From NCBI GenBank assembly GCA_014526335.1, contig JACTAT010000022.1:998604-1062603 (forward strand): a DNA stretch of 64,000 nt, in the 5' to 3' direction. A program made the position numbers and the translations under genes. Below the pieces are notes generated by a model. The model did no database searches. It was not told the origin of the DNA and saw only the letters and a list, made by a program, of their open reading frames with translations. Positions 1 through 10,052 of the stretch are shown here, in pieces (the first letter of the stretch is position 1; every line of letters begins with the position of its first letter). The DNA is from Chrysaora quinquecirrha (Eukaryota > Cnidaria > Scyphozoa > Semaeostomeae > Pelagiidae).

Positions 1-3000
1 TTCAGATCTTCTTCGGGACTCTGATTAAGACTCAAATCTTCTCTATTCTCTATCTGACTTTTCTCATCCGCTTTCACGTGATTTGGTACGTCAACCTCGG
101 GTTCATTCTCAAATCCGGTATTTGATATGCCTTTTTCTTCTGGTTCAAGCTTTCTATCATTGTCTTGAGATTCTCGGCGCTTTGTCACATTTAGACTTGC
201 TCTGTCAGTCAACCTTAAGATATATCAGAAATACAGAAAGAAAAATTAATAAAACATGGTTAAGAGAAGGAGAAAAAAATACGATTAGAGGCAGACGCTA
301 TAAACGATGGTAGCCGGGGTACTATTCTTCTAGAATATAATTCTGGGGTCAAAAGCTGCAATTCCATGGCAGGTCTAGCTGGCAGGATCCGGAAGGGTAC
401 TTTTGCCTCTTTTCTCTAGCACTGGGTATCGAAAGAAAGGCACTCTTTCTTTAGCCGGTTGTCCTTAGGAATGTATGTTGGAGTGGACAGCTACTTCAAT
501 GTTGCGCTAGATTTTTCCACAAATGGCATACCACAATAGTTGGGATTCGAACCTGGACTGCATGATCAGAGAGCCAACGACGTTTCCACTGAGCTATAGA
601 GCTCAATGAAATCGCCGAGTAACTCTCTGAGCCATACAGCCCAAGGCTCTCCTCCCGTTTTACTTTTTGTGTTTCGGCTATGTTGCGCTATGTATTACGT
701 TTTGGGGTATACTTTTCGCCGATTTTATTTTCTGTTAACCAGGGTATCATTTTGGAGGGGAAATTATAGAGGCAGGTGAAAAAATCATTTTTTGGAGTGC
801 ACACTCTCGTACTCATAAAGGAACCCCCTCAGGTGCCAGGACCCCTAACCTGCGAAACCAAATAGAGATTGTTTGCTTACTGTAGTTAAGGACTAGATCT
901 AGTGAAGTCAAATCGAGTTGGCGGATGGATCGCTTTCATTTGAGAAACATACCTTTAAACAGCAAACATACCTTTGAGAAATATGAAAAATACCAAAAAT
1001 CGCTATCAGCAAAACGAACAGTGCCGCCATTATGATAATGAATGGAATCAACCATATTTGACGCTTGTTGTCTGAAAAAAAAGCAAATCGTTGTTGGATG
1101 TGGCTGCTAAAGGCATGACTGGGCTGCTAACTAAACAATAACAGTATAGTGGTCTATAGTACATTATATGTCAAATTGCATGGGTCTAATCGCGTATTTA
1201 TTTCCGACGAGAAACGATTTCATTTACTTACCTATTAAGCTCCCACCGTTGCTTAGTGGGGAATTCGAATTATTTATGATTTCCAGAGCTATAATGAGAA
1301 ATAAATTGAATTCATTAGAGTTGACAAAATTATGCGTGCGCCATCTTTGCATTTCGCTTTCAAGATCGACACCTTTTGCCTGGTGTATTTTGTGAAGCAA
1401 CTTGCTGATACACTTTGTGATTACACTTAGATGTCTAATTGTCGTCCCACTCCACTAATAATGTTTTGAGAAATTTCTAGCCTCCTCCCACTCTTATTAC
1501 GAACCGCGTTTATTAAAATTTAAACTACACTTATATAAACTTACACGTATTTTCTCTTAAAATTTTAGATTGCCTGAATTGCTGAAGCTAATAAGTACTA
1601 TAGCGAGGGATAGGGACCGTTCGCACTGCGTTTCAGCAGTTTGTTTCAGCGTGTTGCGTTTCAGTAGGTTGCTAGTTTTTCAGACAAATCCTGACCTCTC
1701 CCCGTTTATTTTGACGTCTCGCCCCGCTAATAAGATCCTGGATGCTGTCAAAACCCCGCATATTCCGAAAAACTCAGCAATTAGGCACCTAGGGTACATG
1801 AAGTCGAGATTGCAAGTATTTAGATAGACTTATTACATGAGTCCCTATCTTTGAAAGAGCAAAAACAATAACAACAGCAACCCTTCTGCTGCTTGTTCGG
1901 AGTGGTTTGAGCGTCCAACATAGACTCAATAGCCCAAATGCGGCTCGTGCAACAAGTAGAGAATTTTAGATTTAACCTTACCTTCGATTGTAACGCTGTA
2001 ATTCGTCATTGAGAAACGTATACTTCCAAAAACGACAAATGCCTCATAGAAACCAGTATCATTCTCATTGGTGATGTTTTTATACAACTTGAATCTGTAA
2101 AACGTTGAATTATCGGGCCTTTTCATTTCCATGGCAGTAACGTTCACCCCTGAAACTATCTTAGCCCCATCCTTGAACCATTCTACTGTGGGGCGTGGCG
2201 TTGCAATGACATCAAGCTCTAGGGTTAGGTTCGCTCCGTATTTCACTGTAAACATAGCTCCTTGATTGTCAGTTCGATTTGGGAGAATAATTCCTGTAAA
2301 AAAGATAGTATCTCACTTGGATTATTTTGGTCCCATTAGTGGTTATTTTGTCATTTCTATTGGTCACTTGGCGTCAACATTCTACCAAATTGGTTACTTG
2401 ACGCGAGAAATTCTAAATTCGAAAGATACAACTGTATCTCACTTGAAATAGAATTATTTTGAATTATTTTGAATTATCTTAAATTATTTTGTCATATTGG
2501 TCTTATTTTGTCATATTAGTAAGCTATTGCGCATCAAGCTCGATCAGTTATTTACTTGACAGTGGCGTAGCGAAGGGGGCAGGGAGAGGCAAGAGTCCAC
2601 GGGCGCCAAGTCATGGGGGTGCAAAATTTTAAAATTTTGTAATAAATGGAGAGGTGAAAATCAAACTTGACCAGAAATATGACAAAAATGGAATGTGATC
2701 CTGAATGTTATTCCAGCCCCTCAACCTATTCCAGCCCTCCAGCAACTAGGCACCTAAGAGCACGCTCGTACTTATTAGCTAATACCGAAAAGCTAAGCTA
2801 GTACCCATAATGATGAAGACGGTGACAACTTTTCAACTTACGTATGACATTCAAAAGAGCTACACTGAACAAATGCTCTCCAGTTTCAGTATCCAGGCTA
2901 CAACCATATCTCCCAGCATCAGCCAACTGTGTATTTCTTATAACCATTGTTGCGTTTGGAAACCAGCTTACTTTATCTCTGTATTTTGAAATAACATTAG

Positions 3001-3177
3001 GCTTAGCTGATCCTGCTTGGAAAATGAAAAATTTGCTCATCGAATTGTCAGATGTTACTGGTCCCCATCTTGCAAACTGCATCGGATCGCCTTCAAGGTC
3101 GTAGTCCCATTCGAGAGTGACATTTGTTCCTTCTGTGACATAGATGTCCTTTTGTGGCTCTTTCGTCCATTTCAGTG
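1..3177 (-). CDS. Ig-superfamily transmembrane receptor (gene A), Alr-like, 3' end cut by window edge
   Basis: Five exons read on the minus strand, each with GT-AG borders: V-like Ig domain 3177-2842, second Ig-like domain 2293-1982, short stalk 1288-1232, transmembrane 1071-972, and an acidic cytoplasmic tail from 201 off the window edge. All extracellular exons start and end in phase 1, the usual rule for shuffled Ig exons; the TM exon ends in phase 2 and joins the tail in frame. The V-like domain has Trp (motif LEWDY) where the first Ig cysteine should be but keeps the later one (GRYGC). The second domain has neither cysteine. The TM helix is IWLIPFIIIMAALFVLLIAI. Several N-x-S/T sequons are present. 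The visible tail is rich in Glu, Asp, Asn and Lys and has no Tyr. The signal-peptide exon is not assigned: a candidate at 4062-4000 (MVMHLLHHLFVC...) ends in phase 0 and does not fit. Domain order resembles hydrozoan Alr allorecognition receptors; that is inference. Confidence 0.72.
480..705 (-). repeat. S2 tRNA-like SINE copy, in gene A intron
   Basis: Read on the minus strand it contains TAGCTCAGTGG (A-box-like), GGCTCTCTGATCATGCAG and GGTTCGAATCC (B box), followed by a tail shared with copies near 24000, 26900, 46000 and 60000. Upstream is AGCCGAAACACAAAAAGT, the 3' half of the hammerhead-like core seen in the 24000 copy. Confidence 0.7.
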
Positions 3178-3639
3178 CTAAAATTCGATAAAAGAAACTA
3201 TAAATTGCAAAATTTGGAATATTTGACAATAATTTCGCATGTCCCTGCGCGAAATGTATCCAGGGAACAAGGGAACGTGGCCAAGTTAAAGCAACAAAAG
3301 AACACCCGGAAACAGGGATAAGGCGAAACCCCCTTGCCAATCCGCTTGACCGTCAATCTGAAAAAAATCCTACACACTACATTTTTTCAAGAGAACAGGG
3401 AAAAATATAACTCCTCATAAACAGCCATTATTTTTACACGCTTTTAAGAAACACATTGGGCTTCGTAAGAAAGGGCTAAAAAGGTGAGCAACTTTAAGAA
3501 CCTATTGATCTATTGAGTCTCAGATGAAAAACCAAGAATAACTTTTTCCAGAACAAGATGGTCTACACAACCAACACAACCAAATAAGTATTCAAAAATA
3601 TATCACGACAATGGACAGTGGAACTTTCAGGCTCATTTT

Positions 3640-3960
3640 GTTGAAACATTAAGGAAGGAACTCCAGCCGCAATCCAGACCAAACTCAAGGTTCCTTATAA
3701 CAAAACGTGTAGAAGTTTTGGGATCATTCCACATAAAAACCATAAGGCCGTCTCTGTATAGAGAAAGCGTTTTTTGGACACTTAATACGCTTTAGCATAA
3801 CCATAGTCATGGCATAACGGTTTCTGCTTATACACGCTTTCTTTTATAAAGAACCACTTTATAAGGAACCTACATGTAGAAGGCCCGAAAATTTAAAGAA
3901 CTTTTACTACTAAAGAGAAAATCATCAAGGTTTCTTATAAAAAAGCGTGTAAATAAATTG
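3640..3960. repeat. H-family hairpin repeat with GCGTGT ends
   Basis: Contains repeated forms of AAGGTTCCTTATAA followed by AAGCGTGT and their inverse (ACACGCTTT with TTATAAGGAACC). The same units occur near 15195-15600, 44290-44400 and 63000-63345. Inverted arrangement suggests a non-autonomous fold-back or MITE-like element. No transposase is seen in the unit. Confidence 0.5.
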
Positions 3961-4398
3961 GTAGAAGCAAGGTATCGAATTAAGAGTTGCCTTACATACC
4001 TTCAAAATGCTGTACAAAGAAACACTGCAGACAAATAAATGATGCAACAAATGCATTACCATCTTTCAGTAAACTAAAAACCTGCATACCCATAACTTAA
4101 ACGTTATCAACTAATGTATGATAATACTTTGTACAAAGATATGACAATGAATTTCTTAACTCTAACTGTTTATAAAAATAATGAGGATTTCAAGAGTATT
4201 GCTGGTATTGTGAAGTTTAACTGATGAAAAATTAATGCATGAAACTGTCAGTGCACCGTCATACAAAAACCACTTCATTGAAAACCATTATTTTGAGTCT
4301 GGTAGTTGTATGCACAATTATAAGAACCTGTTCTATATAAGAGATAAATGTTTAATAATTTATTTTGTTTAACGTTGAACTAAAACTCGAGAATTTTG

Positions 4399-5380
4399 AA
4401 GCCGCAACAGTCACTTTGACTTAGATGAAGTCAAAGCTATTGTCCAAAGAATTTTGGATGGCCCCGATTCAGTGAGGGGCTATCGTGGCATTTGGCACCA
4501 ACTTAGACTTAGAGATGTTTCTGTGCCAAGATACATCGTTGAGCAGTTGATCAGAGATCTAGATCCTGAAGGGGTAGTAGCCAGAAGGGCGCACAGGCTG
4601 CGAAGGAGAATTTACCATAACCTTGGACCGAACTATTCATGGCACTGCGATGGGTATGACAAATTAAAACCATATGGTTTTCCAATCCATGGTTGCATTG
4701 ATGGTTGGAGCCGTAAAAGTCTGTGTCTTTTTGTTACCAGGTCGAATAACTTTCCAAGCAATATTGCTCAATATTACCTGAATGCAGTGGCTGAATTTGG
4801 TGGGTGTCCAGTTCAGGTGATCACAGATCTCGGAACAGAGAATGGCCTGATGGCAGCCATGCAGTCTTATTTTCGAAATGACTTAGGCAGTCATCTTTAT
4901 GTCACTTCACCCCAAAATCAGAGGATAGAGGGATTGTGGTCCTTTTTTCGTAGAAATCATTCCACTTGGTGGATCAACTTTTTTAACGATCTGTGTGACA
5001 GAGGGGTTTTAGATCTAACAAATCAGCTCGCAAAAGAATGTCTGTGGTTTTGTTTTTCCAAAATACTACAGAGACATTTGGATACAGTTAAGGAGCACTG
5101 GAACAGTCATTACATTCGTCGATCTAGATTCCAGACAGTTCATGGAAGACCTGATGTTTTGTACTACCTTCCAGAAAGTAGGAATGGGGAGTCCAATCTA
5201 TTGATGTCTATTCCAGACGATGAAATTGAATACGCAAGAATGCAGCTAGCAGAAAGTCAGGAAAACACTGATCATCAAGAGTATTTTCAGTATTTAGCAG
5301 AAAATCAACAGTTTCAAGAACCAAGAACATGGCGTGAAGCAGTTGCGCTGTTTGAAGATCTGATGATTATTGCCCATTAA
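4399..5380 (+). CDS. Integrase-core (DDE) transposase-like protein, 3' exon
   Basis: The frame is open from just after a TGA near 4396 to a TAA at 5378-5380, about 325 residues. I recognise the animal/fungal integrase-core family often annotated as uncharacterised. Catalytic motifs are visible: first Asp in WHCDGYDKLK, second Asp in VITDLGTENG, and Glu in NQRIEGLW with the expected spacing, so the D-D-E triad looks intact. The N-terminal part (DLDEVKAIVQRILDGP, then RGIWHQLRLR and LDPEG) matches the helical region these proteins carry before the catalytic core. There is no good Met near the start, and typical relatives have more N-terminal sequence, so an upstream exon spliced near 4398 is likely. 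Its 3' end faces the HECT-like ORF 312 bases away. Role: DNA strand transfer for a transposon, or a domesticated copy. Confidence 0.75.
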
Positions 5381-5692
5381 GAAATTTGGAGAAGGAAATT
5401 TTTCGTGTATTTTAACGTGTATTTTTAGTCGGAATAAGTTGTCTTACAACAAAACAGAATAAACTCTGAAAAGACTCTCTTAGGTTAACAAAACTTAACT
5501 TTTAGTACTTTCTTTCAACAGAACACTCATTTTTTCATAAAAAACTACGCTATGAGCCATACAGTAGTTTCTTAACTTTGAGCACAATTGGTATAGTAAA
5601 GGTTTTCTGCAGAGTCTCTTAACTTAGAAATCAAAATGTTGAAAAAAAATCGTATAAAAAGTGTCTAACGTGAAGTATCATGTTCTTAACAG

Positions 5693-7812
5693 TCAAACTA
5701 TGGCCATTTTCTGAATTGACCCTAAGTATGATAGTGACCTTGTCATGCACTCATGATCAAATTTTACAGTTATATTGATTTCGTCTTGTATGAAGGATTT
5801 GTGTCTTTGTCCTGTAAGCCACTGCATGACACCAGGGATTGAAACGTCTGGTTTTGCAAATTGTGCACAGGGCTCGTTTGCATCATCTTCACCTTCATCT
5901 GTGTCTTCAAAATCCTTCACTGCCAGGGGAACTTCATATCCTTCAATGCTATTGTCCTCTATTTGAAAGAGTGTATCCTGGAACATATCCATTAGCTGTT
6001 CTTCTTTGTTTCTCCTGGAGCAACCTTTCTCAGAATAACTTGGAACCATTAAACTAAACAAATAATTTGCATCTGGAACAGTTTGCTGTTTGAAGTCATG
6101 CACAAATAGAGAACAGCAAAGATCTCTGTTATTCAATATAACATCATTTAGCTTATATGCAACCAGCCCTTTTGAATATTCATTCATCAACATTTTCCTT
6201 TTCCCTACAAAGGAAACTTTCAAAGCACCAATTATCTGCTCAATGTGATCTTTATTTATAGGGCCTGTGTAATTGTGCTCCAAAATCATTTCTTCATAAC
6301 TTGTAACATCTTCTCTAACGTCATTGATTAATCCTAGCTCATGCTTAGTAAGGTGTGAGTCACTGAGGTTCAGCAAGTCAGCATCAGCAAAGAGGCAATT
6401 GTATGCTGCAAGATCAAGAAACTGAGGTGGTGGTCCACCTTGTGCTAAAGAAACAGCTGAAATTTCAGCACATGTTCGAAAGTACCCACTCTGAATATGC
6501 GATGTTGAGACGATTGGGGAACCATTGGGGAACATTTCTTTCCCAATCTGTTTCACTGTATCACTAAGAAACTCTCTGGTTAGGGCTCCTTGATCTATGC
6601 CATATTCCCCTAAATACTTGATCATTAACTTGCTGCTTATGGGTGTTAATTTTGACTGCCGTTGCCACATACGGAGAACCCTTGACAAGGGGGCAGAACG
6701 ACGAAGTGTGATAAAAAAGAACTCTTCTTCAGTTACCTGAGATTTCAAGAAGCAATAGACATCTTCAATGGTCTGGTAATTCATGTGTGCAATATCCCCT
6801 CGTAAGGAAACATTCATTGGTTTGGAGGAAGTAGCATCTGGTCCAGAGAAAGCAGTTGCAATAGAATCATTCATAGAACTGGTTGAAGACTGCATATTTT
6901 CTACAGAAGGGGTAGCTGCACAACTTTCTTCAACTATGGCTCATGGATATAAACTTTCACATGGGAAATTCATATTGACATCTTCATGTTTACGAGAAAA
7001 GTCATTTACATAGCCATTTGGGAAGTCTGTTTCTTCAAGCTCATCATCATCCTCATAAAGTCCCTCAAACTTAGCATGGTCAATAAGAGGACAAATGAAT
7101 AGGGTAATTCTTTTGAAATCTTTGCCAAGCTCTCTTTTATAATCATCAAGTTTGAAGTAATTTTTGCAACCACCAGGCATGAATTGTGCAGAACTGCAAT
7201 CATCAAAGAGTAGCACATGATCTATTTCATCATTGAAATTCCTGTCAAAAGCCTTGTTCTTCTTTATTGCTTGCTCTAATATTACGGCATATGTAGCACT
7301 CCTTGGAACAGTTACAGGCAATCGTTTACCATAAACAGTTTTCAGCTTTCCATCAACCAAATTCTTACGAGCTATATTGATTGAGACTTTCTCTTCTTCT
7401 TTTTTTGCTTTCTTATTCGAGGGGCCATTTGGCAAATTACTCTTGCTTGTCTTTTCTTTCAAGAATGAATCAAAAGACAATGTTTTGGCAGGTTTTGAGC
7501 AGCCTGATTCTTTGGGAACTGTCTTATTATCTGCAGCATTCCAGTTTATGGGTCCAACTTGTTTTTGGTCACTTTTACATTTCCAACAGTATCTTACATT
7601 GGCTCGTATCTTTGTCGCACAAATACTGCAGAATCTAAAATTGAATAAGAATGCATAAAGAAATCTAATCTTTAAAATATGCAGAAAACGGAATAGAAAT
7701 GAGTAAGGGGTGGTATAACGGCTATCTACTTACGGGGGGTACATTACATTAGCCTCAGCAGCACTCTGGGGGGACTCTGGATCTTCGGGTGGCAAAACAA
7801 GTCCTAGCAGGG
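5693..7812 (-). pseudogene. Zinc-finger/HECT-like protein (G2E3-like), one in-frame stop and truncated C-lobe
   Basis: Two or more exons on the minus strand. An upstream exon covers about 7812-7736 (LLGLVLPPEDPESP...). It splices in phase into an exon starting near 7636 that begins with a Cys pair ribbon, FCSICATKIRANVRYCWKC. The frame then runs unbroken to 5693 except for one TGA at 6941-6943. Translation continues in the same frame on both sides, so this is a nonsense change, not a frameshift. Downstream of it lies a HECT N-lobe signature (YGIDQGALTREFL, about residue 250 of the joined frame). The C-lobe begins (VMQWLTGQ, then ITVKFDHECMTRS) but departs from the family after that and stops, so the loop that would carry the catalytic Cys is not visible. 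G2E3-like HECT genes are multiplied in some animals. Here it is probably cargo or partner of the adjacent integrase element, and probably inactive. Confidence 0.65.
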
Positions 7813-7954
7813 CGTCTCCATGTACGAATCAAGACGCAACCATTTAACATACCGTGTACTTGATTTCTTTTGCTTATCATGATTAAAACAATGATTAATA
7901 TCTGATTATGAATTCCGATTTTGTTGATGTTTCGTCCAAGTCAAGCCTTCTTGC

Positions 7955-8005
7955 CTTAGGTTGGGTTCCTGACCTCACTGAGCCCCTGGCACCGCACGCG
8001 CTAGC
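7955..8005 (-). repeat. S1 SINE fragment
   Basis: The stretch GACCTCACTGAGCCCCTGGCACCGC matches the antisense head of the S1 SINE seen complete near 49940-50125 and 55330-55490. The tail half is missing. Confidence 0.45.
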
Positions 8006-8329
8006 TTGATGTGACCAAGATGCTACAGTACAGATAGGCAACTTTCTTGCGAGCCTCGGCCAGTTGAGGATAAGACCGCCGGCTTCAAGTCCCACCCCGA
8101 CAGACCCGACAGACCAAACCCTCAGAGCCAATCCTTCTCCGGAAGTTACGGATCTTTTTGCCGATTTCCCCTCGTTTTATATTTTTAAAATATCAAGCAT
8201 TATATATGTTTGCCCCACTCCATGCACTGTATTTTTATCAAACTATTGATACAAATTTAATAGAAAAATAACAAAATGATCCGGTGCCGAGAACGATACT
8301 TCCCCACTTCATCCACAATGTGGCTGAGA

Positions 8330-8600
8330 CGCTGTATCATAACGTTACGGGCCAGCAGAACCGTCGCTTGTCTCTGTGAATTCTCCTCCAGCCAAATGGG
8401 GTGGAAATATCCGGCCCCCAGACCATAAATGGATAAGTCCTATCTCAGCTGGATTCGAACCCACGACACTCGAACCAGGAGCCGGTTGCCGTAATCAACC
8501 ATCAACGGCGACTCCGCTTGAGCAGAGTGAACATTTACTCGTCTATCTCATAAATGCGAGGCAGCATGTTCTGCGGAGGAGATAAGTGGTTGTTGTTGTA
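8330..8600 (-). repeat. Possible tRNA-derived repeat
   Basis: On the minus strand a GCTCAAGCGGAGTCGCCG stretch is followed about 50 bases later by GGGTTCGAATCC, which fits a Pol III B box. It does not fold into a full tRNA by eye. No second copy was noticed in the window, so calling it a SINE is tentative. Confidence 0.35.
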
Positions 8601-10052
8601 ACCTTAGAAATGCCTTTGGTCGACTAAAGTCTTAAAACTTCGGTTTGTTTGGATAAAACTGCGAGCCCCTGGATTACAAGAAATCTTTGGCTAGCAATGG
8701 AGGGAAAACATCATCGCAGCTTCGCACAGGCTCTGCAACAAATGATGTAAATCGAAAAGTTGAGGGTCTTGCAAGGCATTTTTCAATTCAACTTTGCGAT
8801 ACAGTGTTTTCAATAGATGATTTCTCTAAGCTGTTTAAATTTGGAGTGGAAAAGAAGTTTTCCTTTAAAATTGTTGGATTCAAACACAGAAGACTGAAGC
8901 GGGACCGAAAAACCTGAACTGAAAGCCGTCAAGTCAAAGGAACTGCAACAGTAAATATTTCTGAACTTTATTGTACCAACGAGAAAATTTCTTTTGTAGA
9001 TACTTTAAGATGCTTTAAGTGCCTGTAGTATAAAGTTGAAGTTGATTCAGCTTCCTGACATTTTGTTTAAGATTCTCCACAATTTTCTCTGGTTTTCAGT
9101 TCCAAGGTCTCCGCTCTCCAACTTTCCTCGTCAAAAACTGTACAGAATAAAAAGGCTGTATAGCTGCCCGAAAAATTTAATGTATAGTGGAAATTATGTT
9201 AACGTTAACGAGAATTGCATTAGTTTGTTTTTATATTTCATGTCTTTTGCCTTGATGGTTTTCTGCCCGCGTTCGTAAAAATATTGCATAAACTTTGGAC
9301 ATGCATATCTTACAGTACTTGAGTAATAAAATTATTACAGAGGAACGAGTTATGATTTTCAGTAAGAGAAGACTAGATGAAGTTTAGTTTGTTTTGTTTT
9401 TTTTTTAATCTTTGGATTAATAAGGATTAATAAGTACTTTGCTGGTAAATTTTTTATTTGTTTCAATTAGCAATCGAACAAATTTGTTGTTCAGCCGAGT
9501 TGAGTGGAGTTTGCACTTTGCACAGCAAAAAGTGAGATGAGAGAGATTTCTGTCAGGGGGTCGGAGTATCTTCAATCGAACAGAATTATGGAAACGAGGC
9601 AAAAAATGTCAGTCCACTTTCGCGATACGAATTTGAATGAGTCGTTAGTTTGAGCGTCCAGCAATTCAATTCAATAGCGAAGACTACGACTCGTGTAGTA
9701 AGTCTAAAGCAAAAATGTGTGAGTTTTCGGGTTTTAAACCTCACAAAGAATATCAATGTGTAAAATTCTTAAAACAGTTGTTAAAACTTAGGTCATCTGG
9801 GTTTTCGGTTTGTCCCAATTTTCCTCTGGGTTTTCGGGTATTGATACCCCCCAAAGCACCTCTCCTATGGCATCGAAAATTGCTGCATAGATTACCAGTG
9901 GACACATGATTATTCCAAACTTGAGGGAAAGATTTTGTGATTTTGTGCCCCTATGCACCTGTGTGGCACTTACAACTCTCTCCCCCTCCCTTTGCTACGC
10001 TGCCACCCTTGTCTTGATCATTCCTTTTATTAACATGCCATTTTTCTTTTAG
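8601..10052. other. Upstream region of gene B, no assigned exon
   Basis: Mostly AT-rich sequence without a convincing exon. A hydrophobic start at 9196 (MLTLTRIALVCFYISC) looks like a signal peptide and could leave a phase-1 end as the next exon needs, but its donor would be the weak GTCTTT near 9240. An open frame at 8687-8917 has no recognised domain. Confidence 0.3.

Larger units (their letters stand above)
4330..7850. mobile_element. Composite DNA-transposon-like unit: integrase core plus HECT-like gene, convergent
   Basis: The two ORFs converge tail to tail with 312 bases between their stops. They sit alone in the spacer between two divergent Ig receptor genes. I could not find convincing terminal inverted repeats or a target-site duplication by eye, so the outer limits are only approximate. 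The grouping rests on adjacency and on general knowledge that both families are repeat-associated in animal genomes. Confidence 0.4.

Noticed and set aside
1570..1827. 85-codon plus-strand open frame within a gene A intron
   Set aside because: No recognisable features and starts at an unlikely codon.
4000..4062. Signal-peptide-like exon for gene A on the minus strand
   Set aside because: Good hydrophobic core and a GTATGT donor, but it ends in phase 0 while the next exon needs phase 1; mentioned only as a candidate.
8687..8917. 76-codon open frame upstream of gene B
   Set aside because: No domain, no splice support and no signal peptide; left unannotated.
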